From positions 1,550,001-1,614,000 of the forward strand of contig NZ_CP037948.1 in NCBI RefSeq assembly GCF_004358425.1: DNA of 64,000 bases, read 5' to 3'. The notes beneath the pieces are model-generated. The model was not told where the DNA came from, ran no database searches, and was given only the letters and a program-made list of their open reading frames with translations. Shown here piece after piece: positions 47,905 to 57,060 of this stretch (positions within the stretch are counted from its first letter, which is position 1; every line of letters begins with the position of its first letter). Made by a program: the position numbers and the translations under genes. The DNA is from Qipengyuania sediminis. Lineage in GTDB: Bacteria > Pseudomonadota > Alphaproteobacteria > Sphingomonadales > Sphingomonadaceae.

Positions 47905-49077
47905 ATGCGCGCGACACCCGATTTCGATTTCCAGCTTGGTGAAAGCGCCGAGATGATCCGCGAGGCGACCGCGCGCTTCGCCGACGAGCAGGTCGCACCG
48001 CTGGCCGAGAAGGCCGACCGGGAGGACTGGTTCCCGCGCGAGCTGTGGCCCGCGATGGGCGCGCTGGGCCTTCACGGCATCACCGTGGAGGAGGCCGACG
48101 GCGGGCTCGGCCTCGGCTATCTCGAGCATGTCATCGCGGTGGAGGAAATCAGCCGCGCTTCGGCCAGCGTCGGGCTCAGCTATGGCGCGCATTCGAACCT
48201 TTGCGTCAATCAGATCCGCCGCTGGGGCACGCCGGAGCAAAAGGCAAAATACCTTGCCCCCCTCCTCAGCGGCGAACATGTCGGCAGCCTCGCCATGAGC
48301 GAAGCGAGCGCAGGGTCCGACGTCGTCTCGATGAAGCTCAAGGCGGAGGCGGTGCAGGGCGGCTACGTCCTCAACGGCACCAAATTCTGGATCACCAACG
48401 CCACCCACGCCGACACACTAGTGGTCTATGCCAAGACGGGCGAGGGTTCGAAGGGCATCACCGCCTTCCTGATCGAGAAGGACATGCCCGGCTTCTCGAT
48501 CGGCCAGAAGATCGACAAGATGGGGATGCGCGGCAGCCCCACCGCCGAGCTGGTGTTCGACGATTGCGAGGTGCCGGACGAGAACGTCATGGGCCCGGTC
48601 AATGGCGGGGTCGGCGTGCTGATGAGCGGGCTCGATTACGAGCGCGTGGTGCTCGCCGGGCTCCAGCTCGGCATCATGCAGGCCTGCCTCGACACCGTCA
48701 TCCCCTACGTCCGCGAGCGCAAGCAGTTCGGAAAGCCCATCGGCGCCTTCCAGCTGATCCAGGCCAAGGTCGCCGACATGTACGTCGCCCTCCAATCGGC
48801 GCGCGCCTACACCTACGCGGTCGCCAAAAGCTGCGACGCCGGCCAGACCACCCGCTTCGACGCCGCCGGCGCGATCCTGCTGGCGAGCGAGAACGCCTTC
48901 CGCGTCGCTGGCGAGGCGGTGCAGGCCTTGGGCGGCGCGGGCTATACCAAGGACTGGCCGGTCGAACGGTATTTGCGCGACGCCAAACTCCTCGACATCG
49001 GCGCCGGTACCAACGAAATCCGCCGCATGCTGATCGGCCGCGAGTTGATCGGGGGCGAGCGGGGGCAGGCCCAATGA
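47905..49077 (+). CDS. isovaleryl-CoA dehydrogenase
   Basis: Leucine catabolism: isovaleryl-CoA to 3-methylcrotonyl-CoA with FAD. 390 residues, normal length. The catalytic base of this enzyme is the Glu within [12 protein letters not shown] (Glu246), the position characteristic of isovaleryl-CoA dehydrogenases rather than of other acyl-CoA dehydrogenases. Family segments are [17 protein letters not shown] (FAD), [14 protein letters not shown], and [20 protein letters not shown] 47905 follows GAGGAGA. The stop overlaps the start of the AbgT transporter (ATGA). Its position next to mccB supports the assignment. Confidence 0.94.
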   Translation: MRATPDFDFQLGESAEMIREATARFADEQVAPLAEKADREDWFPRELWPAMGALGLHGITVEEADGGLGLGYLEHVIAVEEISRASASVGLSYGAHSNLCVNQIRRWGTPEQKAKYLAPLLSGEHVGSLAMSEASAGSDVVSMKLKAEAVQGGYVLNGTKFWITNATHADTLVVYAKTGEGSKGITAFLIEKDMPGFSIGQKIDKMGMRGSPTAELVFDDCEVPDENVMGPVNGGVGVLMSGLDYERVVLAGLQLGIMQACLDTVIPYVRERKQFGKPIGAFQLIQAKVADMYVALQSARAYTYAVAKSCDAGQTTRFDAAGAILLASENAFRVAGEAVQALGGAGYTKDWPVERYLRDAKLLDIGAGTNEIRRMLIGRELIGGERGQAQ

Positions 49078-50714
49078 GCGGGGCGGAAAATACGGTGCCG
49101 GCGGTCGAGACCGGCGCGGGCGATCTGCCTGGGCGGCAGAAGGGCTTCCTCGGCTTCGTCGAGCGCGTGGGCAACAAGCTACCCGAGCCGGCGATGATCT
49201 TCGTCTGGCTGATCCTCGCCCTGATGTTCCTCTCCGCGCTAGGCCAGGCGCTCGGCTGGTCGGCTTCGCTTGCCTATACGGGCGAGGAGGCGCCGGAGTG
49301 GGGCACGCTCGAGGCGGGCACGCTCACCTATACGGCGACCAGCCTTTTCAGCGAAGAGAACATCACGCGCCTCGTCACCGAAATGCCGCGCACTTACGCC
49401 GGTTTTGCACCCCTGGGCCTGGTGTTGACGCTCATCCTGGGCGCGGCGGTGGCGGAGCGCTCAGGGCTGTTCTCCGCGCTGATCCGCGCCTCGCTCCGCA
49501 ATGCGCCGCGCGCCATCCTGACGCCGATCGTGGCGGTCATCGGCATGGTCTCGCACCATGCCTCGGACGCTGCCTATGTCGTCTTCATCCCGCTTGCCGC
49601 GGTGCTTTATGCAAGCGTCGGGCGGCATCCGCTGGCGGGGCTCGCGGCCGCCTTCGCAGGGGTGTCAGGCGGCTTCGCGGGCAATCTGACGCCCGGGCAG
49701 ATGGACGTGCTGCTCTTCGGCTTCACCCAGGAAGCGGCGCGTATCATCGACCCCGACTGGACCATGAACCCGCTCGGCAACTGGTATTTCATCCTTACGA
49801 TCGTCGCGCTGTTCACGCCGATTATCTGGTTCATAACCGACCGCATCGTCGAGCCGCGCCTCGGTGCCTGGCGGGACGAGCCCGATGCCGAGCTTCAGGC
49901 GGAGCTCGCGAAGACCGCGGTGACTCCGGCCGAGCGGCGCGGCCTGCGCTATGCCGGCCTCGCCGCGCTGATCGTCGCGGCGGGCTTCGCGGCACTGGCG
50001 CTGTGGCCCGGGTACACCCCGCTGATCGACGAGACCAAGAACGGGACCGCACAATTGCAGCCGTTCTACACCGGGCTTGTCGCCGGGTTCTTCCTGTTGT
50101 TCCTGCTCGCCGGGATCGCCTTCGGCCGCGGCGCGGGCACGGTGAAGACCTCGAAGGATGTGATCGCAATGATGCAGGAAGGGGTGCGGATGCTTGCGCC
50201 CTATCTCGTCTTCGTGTTCTTCGCTGCGCATTTCGTCGCCATGTTCAACTGGTCGCGGCTGGGCCCGATCTTCGCGATCGACGGGGCGCAAGCCTTGCAA
50301 CAGATGGCGCTGCCCGCGCCGCTGCTGCTGGCAGGCGTGCAGTTCGTCTCCTCTTTCCTCGACCTCTTCATCGGTTCGGCCGCGGCGAAATGGAGCGCGA
50401 TGGCACCCGTCGTGGTGCCCAAGTTCATGATCCTCGGCATCAGTCCCGAGATGACCACCGCCGCTTACCGGATGGGCGACAGCTACACCAATATCATGAC
50501 CCCGCTGATGAGCTATTTCCCGCTCATCCTCGCCTTCGCGCGCCGCTACGACAAATCGCTCGGCGTCGGCTCGCTGCTGGCGCTGATGCTGCCCTATGCG
50601 CTGAGCTTCATGGTGGTGGGGCTCGCGATGACGATGAGCTGGGTCGGGCTCGACCTGCCACTGGGGCCGGGGGCGCAGGTGTTCTACGATGCGCCCGCCG
50701 CGGTGCTGCCGTGA
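49074..50714 (+). CDS. AbgT-family transporter
   Basis: Inner-membrane carrier of the AbgT (p-aminobenzoyl-glutamate transporter) group, 546 residues with about twelve membrane segments. Family text: [59 protein letters not shown], and [22 protein letters not shown]. AbgT-type members import aminobenzoyl-glutamate or export sulfonamides. Its coupling between isovaleryl-CoA dehydrogenase and carboxylase genes (four-base overlaps on both sides) suggests another substrate, maybe branched-chain acids or peptides. That is inference from context. Confidence 0.93.
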   Translation: MSGAENTVPAVETGAGDLPGRQKGFLGFVERVGNKLPEPAMIFVWLILALMFLSALGQALGWSASLAYTGEEAPEWGTLEAGTLTYTATSLFSEENITRLVTEMPRTYAGFAPLGLVLTLILGAAVAERSGLFSALIRASLRNAPRAILTPIVAVIGMVSHHASDAAYVVFIPLAAVLYASVGRHPLAGLAAAFAGVSGGFAGNLTPGQMDVLLFGFTQEAARIIDPDWTMNPLGNWYFILTIVALFTPIIWFITDRIVEPRLGAWRDEPDAELQAELAKTAVTPAERRGLRYAGLAALIVAAGFAALALWPGYTPLIDETKNGTAQLQPFYTGLVAGFFLLFLLAGIAFGRGAGTVKTSKDVIAMMQEGVRMLAPYLVFVFFAAHFVAMFNWSRLGPIFAIDGAQALQQMALPAPLLLAGVQFVSSFLDLFIGSAAAKWSAMAPVVVPKFMILGISPEMTTAAYRMGDSYTNIMTPLMSYFPLILAFARRYDKSLGVGSLLALMLPYALSFMVVGLAMTMSWVGLDLPLGPGAQVFYDAPAAVLP

Positions 50715-52318
50715 GCGCGCCAGTTCTCACCACCAAACTCGACCGTGAAAGTGCCGAGGCGAAGGCGCGGTTCACGCACAACAAGGCGCTGGCGGACGAG
50801 CTGCGCGCCCGAGTGGCGGAGGCGGCGCTCGGCGGGCCGGAGAAGCACCGCGAGCGGCATGTGAGCCGCGGCAAGCTGCTGCCGCGCGAGCGCGTCGAGC
50901 GGCTGCTCGATCCGGGCTCGCCGTTTCTCGAGATCGGGCAACTCGCGGCCAACGGCATGTACGAGGGCGACGTCAACGGCGCCTCGATGATCGCCGGCAT
51001 CGGGCGGGTCAGCGGGCGGCAGGTGATGATCGCCGCCAACGATCCGACCGTGAAGGGCGGCAGCTACTATCCGCTGACGGTGAAGAAGCATTTGCGCGCG
51101 CAGGAGATCGCGCAAGAGAACCGCCTGCCCTGCGTCTACCTCGTCGATAGCGGCGGGGCCAACCTGCCCTATCAGGCCGAGGTCTTTCCCGACCGCGACC
51201 ATTTCGGGCGCATCTTCTTCAACCAGGCAAACATGTCCGCGCTCGGCATCCCGCAGATCGCGTGCGTGATGGGTAGCTGCACCGCGGGCGGCGCCTATGT
51301 GCCCGCGATGTCGGACGAGACGGTGATCGTGCGCGAGCAGGGCACGATCTTCCTCGCCGGCCCGCCGCTCGTGAAGGCGGCGACGGGGGAGGAGATCAGC
51401 GCCGAGGATCTTGGCGGCGGCGACCTTCACGCGCGCAAATCGGGGGTGGTCGACCATCTCGCCCAGAACGACGAGCATGCGCTCACCATCGTGCGCGATA
51501 TCGTCAGCCATCTCGGCGCCAATCACGCCGCGGCGAAGGATGTGGAGCTGAAGGAACCGCGCCCGCCCAAATTCGATGCCGAGGATCTCTACGCGCTTAT
51601 CCCCGACGACGTGCGCGCGCCTTACGACGTGCACGAGGTGATTGCCCGCCTTGTGGACGGCAGCGAGTTCCACGAGTTCAAGCCGCTCTACGGCGGCACG
51701 CTGGTCACCGGGTTTGCACATATCTGGGGCATGCCGGTCGCCATCCTCGCCAACAACGGCGTTCTCTTCAGCGAAAGCGCGCAGAAGGGTGCGCATTTCA
51801 TCGAGCTTGCGTGTCAGCGGCGCGTGCCGCTGCTGTTCCTGCAGAACATCTCGGGCTTCATGGTCGGCGGCAAATACGAGGCGGAAGGCATCGCCAAGCA
51901 CGGGGCGAAGCTCGTCACCGCCGTCGCCACTGCCACCGTGCCCAAGGTGACCGTGGTCATCGGCGGCAGCTTCGGCGCGGGCAACTACGGGATGTGCGGG
52001 CGCGCCTATTCCCCGCGCTTCCTGTTCACCTGGCCCAATGCGCGGATAAGCGTGATGGGCGGCGAGCAGGCGGCGAGCGTGCTCGCGACCGTCCACCGCG
52101 ATGCGGAGCGCTGGACCGCAGAGGAGGCCGAAGCCTTCAAGGCGCCGATCCGTCAGAAATACGAGGATGAGGGCAATCCCTATTACGCCACCGCGCGGCT
52201 CTGGGACGACGGGGTGATTGATCCCGCGCAGACGCGCGATGTCCTCGGCCTCGCCTTTGCCGCCACGCTTGAAGCACCGATCGCAGAACGGCCCGGCTTC
52301 GGCGTCTTCCGGATGTGA
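50711..52318 (+). CDS. mccB: methylcrotonyl-CoA carboxylase beta subunit
   Basis: Carboxyltransferase subunit of 3-methylcrotonyl-CoA carboxylase in leucine breakdown, 535 residues, the usual length. The sequence includes [91 protein letters not shown] and [18 protein letters not shown]. The biotin carboxylase alpha subunit (mccA), hydratase and HMG-CoA lyase genes are not downstream, so they must be elsewhere. The GTG start overlaps the transporter stop. Confidence 0.94.
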   Translation: MSAPVLTTKLDRESAEAKARFTHNKALADELRARVAEAALGGPEKHRERHVSRGKLLPRERVERLLDPGSPFLEIGQLAANGMYEGDVNGASMIAGIGRVSGRQVMIAANDPTVKGGSYYPLTVKKHLRAQEIAQENRLPCVYLVDSGGANLPYQAEVFPDRDHFGRIFFNQANMSALGIPQIACVMGSCTAGGAYVPAMSDETVIVREQGTIFLAGPPLVKAATGEEISAEDLGGGDLHARKSGVVDHLAQNDEHALTIVRDIVSHLGANHAAAKDVELKEPRPPKFDAEDLYALIPDDVRAPYDVHEVIARLVDGSEFHEFKPLYGGTLVTGFAHIWGMPVAILANNGVLFSESAQKGAHFIELACQRRVPLLFLQNISGFMVGGKYEAEGIAKHGAKLVTAVATATVPKVTVVIGGSFGAGNYGMCGRAYSPRFLFTWPNARISVMGGEQAASVLATVHRDAERWTAEEAEAFKAPIRQKYEDEGNPYYATARLWDDGVIDPAQTRDVLGLAFAATLEAPIAERPGFGVFRM

Positions 52319-52370
52319 TGCGTGGAACCCCTCCCTGCCCCCAGCGGTTGATCCTTGCAGGAGAGTTTTG

Positions 52371-52928
52371 ATGACCGCCGATACCCAGATCATCCTGTTC
52401 CTCCTGCTTGCGATCGTGGCCTTGGCGATCATCAGCTGGCTGGTGGCACGCCAGCGGCGCAGCCGCGCTTTGCGCGAACGGTTCGGCGAGGAATACGAGC
52501 GCACGCTCGCCGCGAACGGCGGCAGCCGTGCCAAGGCCGAAGCGGACCTCGTCGCGCGCACAAATCGCGCCAAGGCCATCGAAATACGCCCGCTCGATCC
52601 CGCGCTGCGCCAGAACTACATCGCCGATTGGACCGACACCAAAGCGATGTTCGTCGACGATCCGGTCGGGGCAATCGCGAAGGCAGATCGCTTGCTGGCC
52701 GATATGATGGAGCAGCGTGGCTATCCCATGGGCGATTTCCACGCGCGCCACGGGGACCTGACCGTGCAGGAGGGCGAGGTGGCGAAGCACTATCTCGCAG
52801 GGCACGAGATCGCCGACCGGGCGACTCGCAACGAAGCGACGACGGAGGAGCTTCGCCGGGCACTGCAGCACTATGATCGGCTGTTCACCGAGCTTCTGGA
52901 CGAAAACGCTCCTTTCCGGGCGAGCTGA
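52371..52928 (+). CDS. hypothetical membrane-anchored protein
   Basis: Unknown 185-residue protein with one N-terminal membrane segment (IILFLLLAIVALAIISWLVA) followed by a soluble, charged region. It opens RQRRSRALRERFGEEYERTLAANGGSRAKAEADLV, then carries alternating acidic and basic residues, as in an extended helical or coiled structure. No catalytic motif is seen. ATG 52371 follows GGAGAG. It lies 52 bases after mccB on the same strand, so may be co-transcribed, without a functional link. A similar single-pass architecture is common in poorly characterised sphingomonad proteins. Confidence 0.8.
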   Translation: MTADTQIILFLLLAIVALAIISWLVARQRRSRALRERFGEEYERTLAANGGSRAKAEADLVARTNRAKAIEIRPLDPALRQNYIADWTDTKAMFVDDPVGAIAKADRLLADMMEQRGYPMGDFHARHGDLTVQEGEVAKHYLAGHEIADRATRNEATTEELRRALQHYDRLFTELLDENAPFRAS

Positions 52929-53032
52929 CCCCCTCCCGCTTGTCGAACGACCCCCGATGGCGGTCGGCGGAGGCCGGTCGGCATCGGTGCCCAAAGCCGC
53001 CACAGCACGCCTGAAGGCGAGGGAGGACGAGT

Positions 53033-53387
53033 ATGCCCATGACACTGACGATGCTGGCCGCCGCCGCGGCGACTGTGATGTGCCCGGTCACGCTCACCGG
53101 GCCGATGTCTGGACCGGGTTTAAGGACGAGATGCACGACCTGAAGATCGGCGCGGGAACCACTGCGGTTCCGGCGGGCCAGCTCTTCCTGCTGCCACCGC
53201 TCGTCGACGGCCATCCGCGCCCGCTCTATACCATGCTGGCGCAACGCGGCTGGGCGGGACCCGGGGATTGACCGAAACCCCGGTGGCGGACGTGCTGGGC
53301 TATTTCATCGACCCAGGCTCCGACTGGCCAGCGCTCGCAACCCCGGTGCTCGCGATCCGGGGCCCAGGTCTGCCGCGCCCGCGCTGA
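53033..53387 (+). pseudogene. possible decayed secreted-protein gene
   Basis: The 483 bases from 52929 to 53411 lack an intact gene, but three short frames on the plus strand link up. A good start (GGAGG seven bases before ATG 53033) opens a signal-peptide-like stretch MPMTLTMLAAAAATVMCP that stops at 53143. Another frame contains VWTGFKDEMHDLKIGAGTTAV and ends at 53271. A third starts at TTG 53268 and ends at 53387. The pattern suggests one gene broken by frameshifts. The family is unrecognised, and chance open frames remain possible. Confidence 0.4.
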
Positions 53388-53411
53388 AGAGCCGCTGGGC
53401 ACCCTGACCGC

Positions 53412-54401
53412 TTAGCGCGCAGCGATCCATCTGGCCGCGGCGGGGGGCTGCGACGCGGCCTCGGCACAGGACCAATCCGCCGCGGCGAGCGCGCGGCGCG
53501 CCGCCTCGAGCGCCGGGCCGGCATCGAAATGCACCGCCGCGCGCTCCTGCCGTGCGCCATCGCGCAGGATCAGCTTCACCTCCTTGCCCGCCGTCAACCG
53601 TCCAGCGAGCTCATTCGTCAGGGTGATACGGATGCGGGTATCGCCATAGACTGCAATCGTATGTGGGGCGGGGAGCGTTATCGCGTCGAGCGCGAAACCC
53701 GCTTCGGCAACAGCGAGTTCGGTCACGCGTTCACCCGCATAAACAAAGGCAACCGAGGCGCGTTCAAAAACGTCTGGTTCCGCGCCAGCCGGACCATCCG
53801 CGCCGGGGCGTTCCATCAGCACCTGCATCTCGGCCTCGGGTCGCTCGCGCGCGAGCAAGGTCAGGAGAGCGCGCGAAGGCTGCGCCGGAAACGCACCCGC
53901 CGCGGCATCGAGAAGCTGGAGCTGCGGGAGCCCCGCAAAATAGCAGCTCCGACCCGCCGCATGGCTGTAGGTCATCACCCGCGGCGCACTCTCGGGCATA
54001 CCCCGGCAGGTCGAAACGACCGCGGCGAGCGCGGCCTGAAAACGCGCGGCATCGGCGGGGGCGAAGGTCAGCGTGTCGACCGGAAGCCGCCCTTCGTGGT
54101 CGTAGAAGGCGATCCGCACCTGGCCGTCCTCTGCCGCTCCCGCCCAGGCGAGCTCGCTCCAGCGCAGTAGCCGGGTGAAGACCTCCCCCCGCCCCGGTAC
54201 TTCGGCGGCGAGCCGGGCGGCGCAGCCCGCCTCCACCGATATCGCGCGGGCACGCACAGTTACCGTGGCGCCGCGCATGGTCAGCGCAAGTTCGGGCCCC
54301 GAGAGCAGATCGGCCAGCATCGCGCTCTGCGCTATAGGCGACGACGCTTCGGCTGGGGGCACGGTCATCGCGTTGGCGACGACCATGGGGAGCAGGAACA
54401 T
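53412..54401 (-). CDS. hypothetical exported protein
   Basis: Unrecognised 329-residue protein. ATG 54401 follows ACGGAGG at five bases. The N-terminus MFLLPMVVANAMTVPPAEA looks like a weak signal peptide. Inside are segments such as ALTMRGATVTVRARAISVEAGC, ELAWAGAAEDGQVRIAFYDHEGRLPV, and a C-terminal half rich in Ala and Arg. No conserved motif was matched. Alternating strands and helices suggest a mixed fold. The codon composition resembles the neighbours, so recent acquisition is not indicated. The upstream gap of 141 bases to the VTT-domain protein gene holds no feature. Confidence 0.75.
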   Translation of the reverse strand: MFLLPMVVANAMTVPPAEASSPIAQSAMLADLLSGPELALTMRGATVTVRARAISVEAGCAARLAAEVPGRGEVFTRLLRWSELAWAGAAEDGQVRIAFYDHEGRLPVDTLTFAPADAARFQAALAAVVSTCRGMPESAPRVMTYSHAAGRSCYFAGLPQLQLLDAAAGAFPAQPSRALLTLLARERPEAEMQVLMERPGADGPAGAEPDVFERASVAFVYAGERVTELAVAEAGFALDAITLPAPHTIAVYGDTRIRITLTNELAGRLTAGKEVKLILRDGARQERAAVHFDAGPALEAARRALAAADWSCAEAASQPPAAARWIAAR

Positions 54402-54542
54402 GCGCACCTCCGTTCGCGTGTGTGCTCCGGCCATGCCCCCGATATGGTAAAGACCGGGTTAGTCACGCCCGCCCGATTGCGCCCCGGCCCCCGCCTCCCT
54501 AAGGCGCCGCGAACCCCGCTCCCGACGGACGATCCGCCTCCC

Positions 54543-55181
54543 ATGCTGCGCAGCCTTTACAATTGGACCCTGGACAAGGCCGCGCATCCGCACGCGACCT
54601 GGTGGCTGGCGCTGTTCGCCTTCGTCGAAGCGAGCTTTTTCCCGATCCCGCCCCATCCCTTGCTCGGCCTGATGTGCCTCGCCGAGCCCAGGAAGGCGCT
54701 TCGCTTCGCCGCCATCGCGACACTGGCTTCGGTCGCGGGTGGGCTGCTCGGTTATGCGATCGGCTGGGGTCTTTACGATACGGTGGGTACTCAGGTGCTG
54801 GCCTGGCTTGGCCTCACCGAAAGCTTCCCGCAGGCGGTCTGCTACCTCAACCAATACGGCTTCTGGCTCTTTGTCGCCAAGGGCGCAACGCCCATTCCGT
54901 TCAAGCTGCTCACCATCACTGCCGGCTTCATGGGCATGGGGTTGGGCATGTTTCTGCTCGGCAGTCTCGTCAGCCGGGCGATCAGTTTCATGATCGTGGG
55001 CGTGCTGTTCCGCTTGTTCGGGGCCCCGATCAAGCGCTTTGTCGATAAGTATCTTGGGCTGGTGACCGCCGGCTTCATTGCGCTGGTGATCGCAGGCTTC
55101 CTCGCGCTGACCCTTCTGGGTGGCGGAGACGACGACCCCGCTGATCGCTGCGCCGCCGTGGCCACCGTGCCGGTGCGCTAG
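54543..55181 (+). CDS. VTT-domain (DedA-like, YqaA-type) membrane protein
   Basis: Membrane protein of 212 residues in the DedA/VTT superfamily. It opens LYNWTLDKAAHPHATWWLALFAFVEASFFPIPPHPLLGLM, the YqaA-type motif with FFPIPP, continues with membrane segments AAIATLASVAGGLLGYAIGWGLYDT and VAKGATPIPFKLLTITAGFMG, and has a soluble acidic tail (GGGDDDPADRC). DedA-like proteins take part in lipid flipping and envelope homeostasis; the substrate of this group is not settled. ATG 54543 has no clear ribosome site. It converges with the receptor remnant at 55186. Confidence 0.88.
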   Translation: MLRSLYNWTLDKAAHPHATWWLALFAFVEASFFPIPPHPLLGLMCLAEPRKALRFAAIATLASVAGGLLGYAIGWGLYDTVGTQVLAWLGLTESFPQAVCYLNQYGFWLFVAKGATPIPFKLLTITAGFMGMGLGMFLLGSLVSRAISFMIVGVLFRLFGAPIKRFVDKYLGLVTAGFIALVIAGFLALTLLGGGDDDPADRCAAVATVPVR

Positions 55182-55185
55182 AACC

Positions 55186-55620
55186 TCACGCCATGGTCAC
55201 GCCGCAGGCTGGCGGATCACCCGGCAGCCCGGCGATGAGGGCGGTGTTGCCCGGGCCGACGAAGAGCTGCTCGAAATAATATTCGTCGAATGCGCTGTGG
55301 CCCGGACGAAGGCGTCCAGCCCGCCGTCGCCGCGAAACCCGACACCGAAATTGTGCAGGCTGTTGCCCGTCCCTCGAAAGAAAAGCTCGGCTGATTGGTG
55401 GTGATGTTGATCGCGCCGGCAGTGGTGTTCGTGCCGTGAAGCGTACCCTGTGGACCGCGCAGCACCTCGATCTGTGCCACGTCCAAGAAGTCGAAAATTG
55501 CCGAGGGGACGCGCGACTTCAACACGTCGTCGATGTTAATGCCGACCCCCTGTTCGATCCAGCCATTGGTGAGGCCGAAGGGCGCCGGGGCGCGCCGAAC
55601 GAGAAATCTCGTTTGGCGCG
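55186..55620 (-). pseudogene. TonB-dependent receptor remnant (plug joined to C-terminal strand)
   Basis: This 464-base gap contains a decayed receptor gene. One frame reads GLTNGWIEQGVGINIDDVLK, then AQIEVLRGPQGTLHGTNTTAGAINITTNQPSFSFEG, a classic plug segment. Directly after, in another frame, comes NSLHNFGVGFRGDGGLDAFVRA. In a third frame the sequence ends HSAFDEYYFEQLFVGPGNTALIAGLPGDPPACGVTM and stops at 55186, closely resembling the last strands of sphingomonad receptors (LPGDPRTYGVT). Most of the barrel is missing and there are at least two frameshifts. Roughly 145 codons remain of a usual 700 to 900. Confidence 0.8.
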
Positions 55621-55645
55621 CAAGCCCAGCATTACGTGGCCCACG

Positions 55646-56371
55646 TCAGTCGTCGTGCTTGGGGGCCTTGGTCGATGTTGGCCGCGGGATACGGCGGGCG
55701 GGTGGCGGCGGTTCGGCCCGGCGTTCTTGCACCGCACCTTGCCGCGCCTCGCGGCGATCCTGCCGCGCCTCCTGGCGCGCCTCCCGCCGCTCCTGCCCCG
55801 CGGTTTGCCGCGACTCCCGGAGAGAGCGCTCCCTGGCGATGGCTTCGGATGCGATACCGGCTACGGTCCGCGACCCGGAAGCGTCGCTCCGCCCGGGCCG
55901 GAACTCGCGCCGGTCCTCCCGCCGTTCCTCGCGGAATTCTTTGCGGTCCTCGCGCCGTTCTTCGCGATATTCGCGCCGATCGATCTCGCCGCGGCGGAAG
56001 TCTTCACGATTCTCGCGCCGTTCCTCGCGATAGTCACGGCGATCCTCGCGCCGGTCCCGCCGGAACTCGCTCCAATTGTCGCGCAGGTCGCGCCGGTCGC
56101 GGATCGCCGCGCGGCGCGCTTCCCAGAAGCGGCGCTGCCAGTCGTTCCACGCGTGGCGGCGTCCGCCCCGGTCGTAGACGTAGTAGCCGGTGCCCGGGTA
56201 ATAATAGTCGCCATACCAGCCGTAATACGAACCGCTTTCATAACCGCGGTCGTAATAGCCGCCGTTATGATAATCGTCGTCGTAGTAGCCCGCATCGAGA
56301 CCCAGCGTGGTGCAGCCCGCCAAAGCGCTCGCGGAAACCAGAGTGATGACGATCGAACGCAATGGTGACAT
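55646..56371 (-). CDS. Arg/Glu/Asp-rich lipoprotein
   Basis: Unusual 241-residue predicted lipoprotein. After a lipobox (ASALAGC, Cys20) comes a Tyr/Asp/Gly-rich segment (GYYDDDYHNGGYYDRG and GWYGDYYYPGTGYYVYDRG), then about 110 residues of charged low-complexity sequence dominated by RRE and RED patterns, such as RREDRRDYREERRENREDF, and a shorter Arg/Gln/Glu repeat, ending in a Pro-rich tail. No enzyme motif is visible. The charged region could form a long single alpha helix. It may bind polyanions in the envelope, but that is speculation. It starts about 140 bases from the divergent TPR-like gene. Confidence 0.8.
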   Translation of the reverse strand: MSPLRSIVITLVSASALAGCTTLGLDAGYYDDDYHNGGYYDRGYESGSYYGWYGDYYYPGTGYYVYDRGGRRHAWNDWQRRFWEARRAAIRDRRDLRDNWSEFRRDRREDRRDYREERRENREDFRRGEIDRREYREERREDRKEFREERREDRREFRPGRSDASGSRTVAGIASEAIARERSLRESRQTAGQERREARQEARQDRREARQGAVQERRAEPPPPARRIPRPTSTKAPKHDD

Positions 56372-56474
56372 GGCCTGCCTCCCAAATTCTTAACGACCGG
56401 TCGCTAGAAACCGTCGCTTGAACTTGCGCTTAATCGCGGCTGCGGCGAAATGTCCTTCGCGCTGCGGGGCGCCT

Positions 56475-56510
56475 ATCGGGGTCGAGCCATCGGGGTCGAG
56501 CCATCGGGGT
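56475..56510. repeat. 14-base tandem repeat before a GTG start
   Basis: The unit ATCGGGGTCGAGCC occurs at 56475-56488 and 56489-56502, with a third partial copy at 56503-56510. The array ends one base before GTG 56512 and supplies its only G-rich ribosome-site-like sequence. Unit gain or loss would move or add translation-initiation sequence. Confidence 0.85.
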
Positions 56511-56511
56511 A

Positions 56512-57060
56512 GTGAATACGTGGTTGCGCGGTGCACTGGCCGCAGTGGTATTGCTGGCAGCGGTACCGGCAGCTGCGGGCGACAGCGAGGATTTCGCCGG
56601 GTGCGACGGGCTGAAGAAGCCGAAGACCAAGGACGACGGGATGCGCGGCACCGCTTCGCAGCCCGGTTACAGCTTCGGGCTCGGCAGCGGGCCCGAAGCG
56701 ACCATCGCCGCCTGCACCCGCGCATTGACCGGCGGCAAGCTTTTGCCGACGCAGACGCTGCGCCAGGCGCATCTGCTGCGGGCCCGCGCCGCCGCCAAGC
56801 TCAAGCTGGGCGCGACGGCGGAGGCGCTCGCGGATCTCGATCTCGCGGACAAGGCGATCGCGCCGCAGCGCGGCGAGGTCTTCTTCGATCGCAGCCTCGG
56901 CGCTTCGCTCGGCCTGATGCGCGCGCTGGCCTTGGCGCAGGAATGCTTCGCCACCGCCGCAGTGATCGAAGGGCTTGGGACGCTTTATTACGAAGCGGAC
57001 GACAAACGCGGGGCGCAGGCGCGCAGGCAAAACGGCCCGAAGGGGCGGCGGGTCAGATGA
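56512..57060 (+). CDS. hypothetical secreted protein, TPR-like
   Basis: Predicted 182-residue exported protein starting GTG 56512, directly after a tandem repeat. The signal peptide ends near residue 23 (AVPAAAG). The rest has CDGLKKPKTKDDGMRGTA and then helices with a TPR-like pattern (AEALADLDLADKAIAPQRGEVFFDRSLGASLGLM), followed by a basic tail. Homology to tetratricopeptide proteins is suggested only by the ALADLDLADKAI pattern. The function is unknown. Its stop overlaps the end of the serine palmitoyltransferase gene by eight bases (convergent). Confidence 0.8.
   Translation: MNTWLRGALAAVVLLAAVPAAAGDSEDFAGCDGLKKPKTKDDGMRGTASQPGYSFGLGSGPEATIAACTRALTGGKLLPTQTLRQAHLLRARAAAKLKLGATAEALADLDLADKAIAPQRGEVFFDRSLGASLGLMRALALAQECFATAAVIEGLGTLYYEADDKRGAQARRQNGPKGRRVR

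Noticed and set aside
49298..52318. Open frame joining transporter text to mccB as one long protein
   Set aside because: The upstream part is the wrong frame of the AbgT gene; MccB starts properly at GTG 50711.
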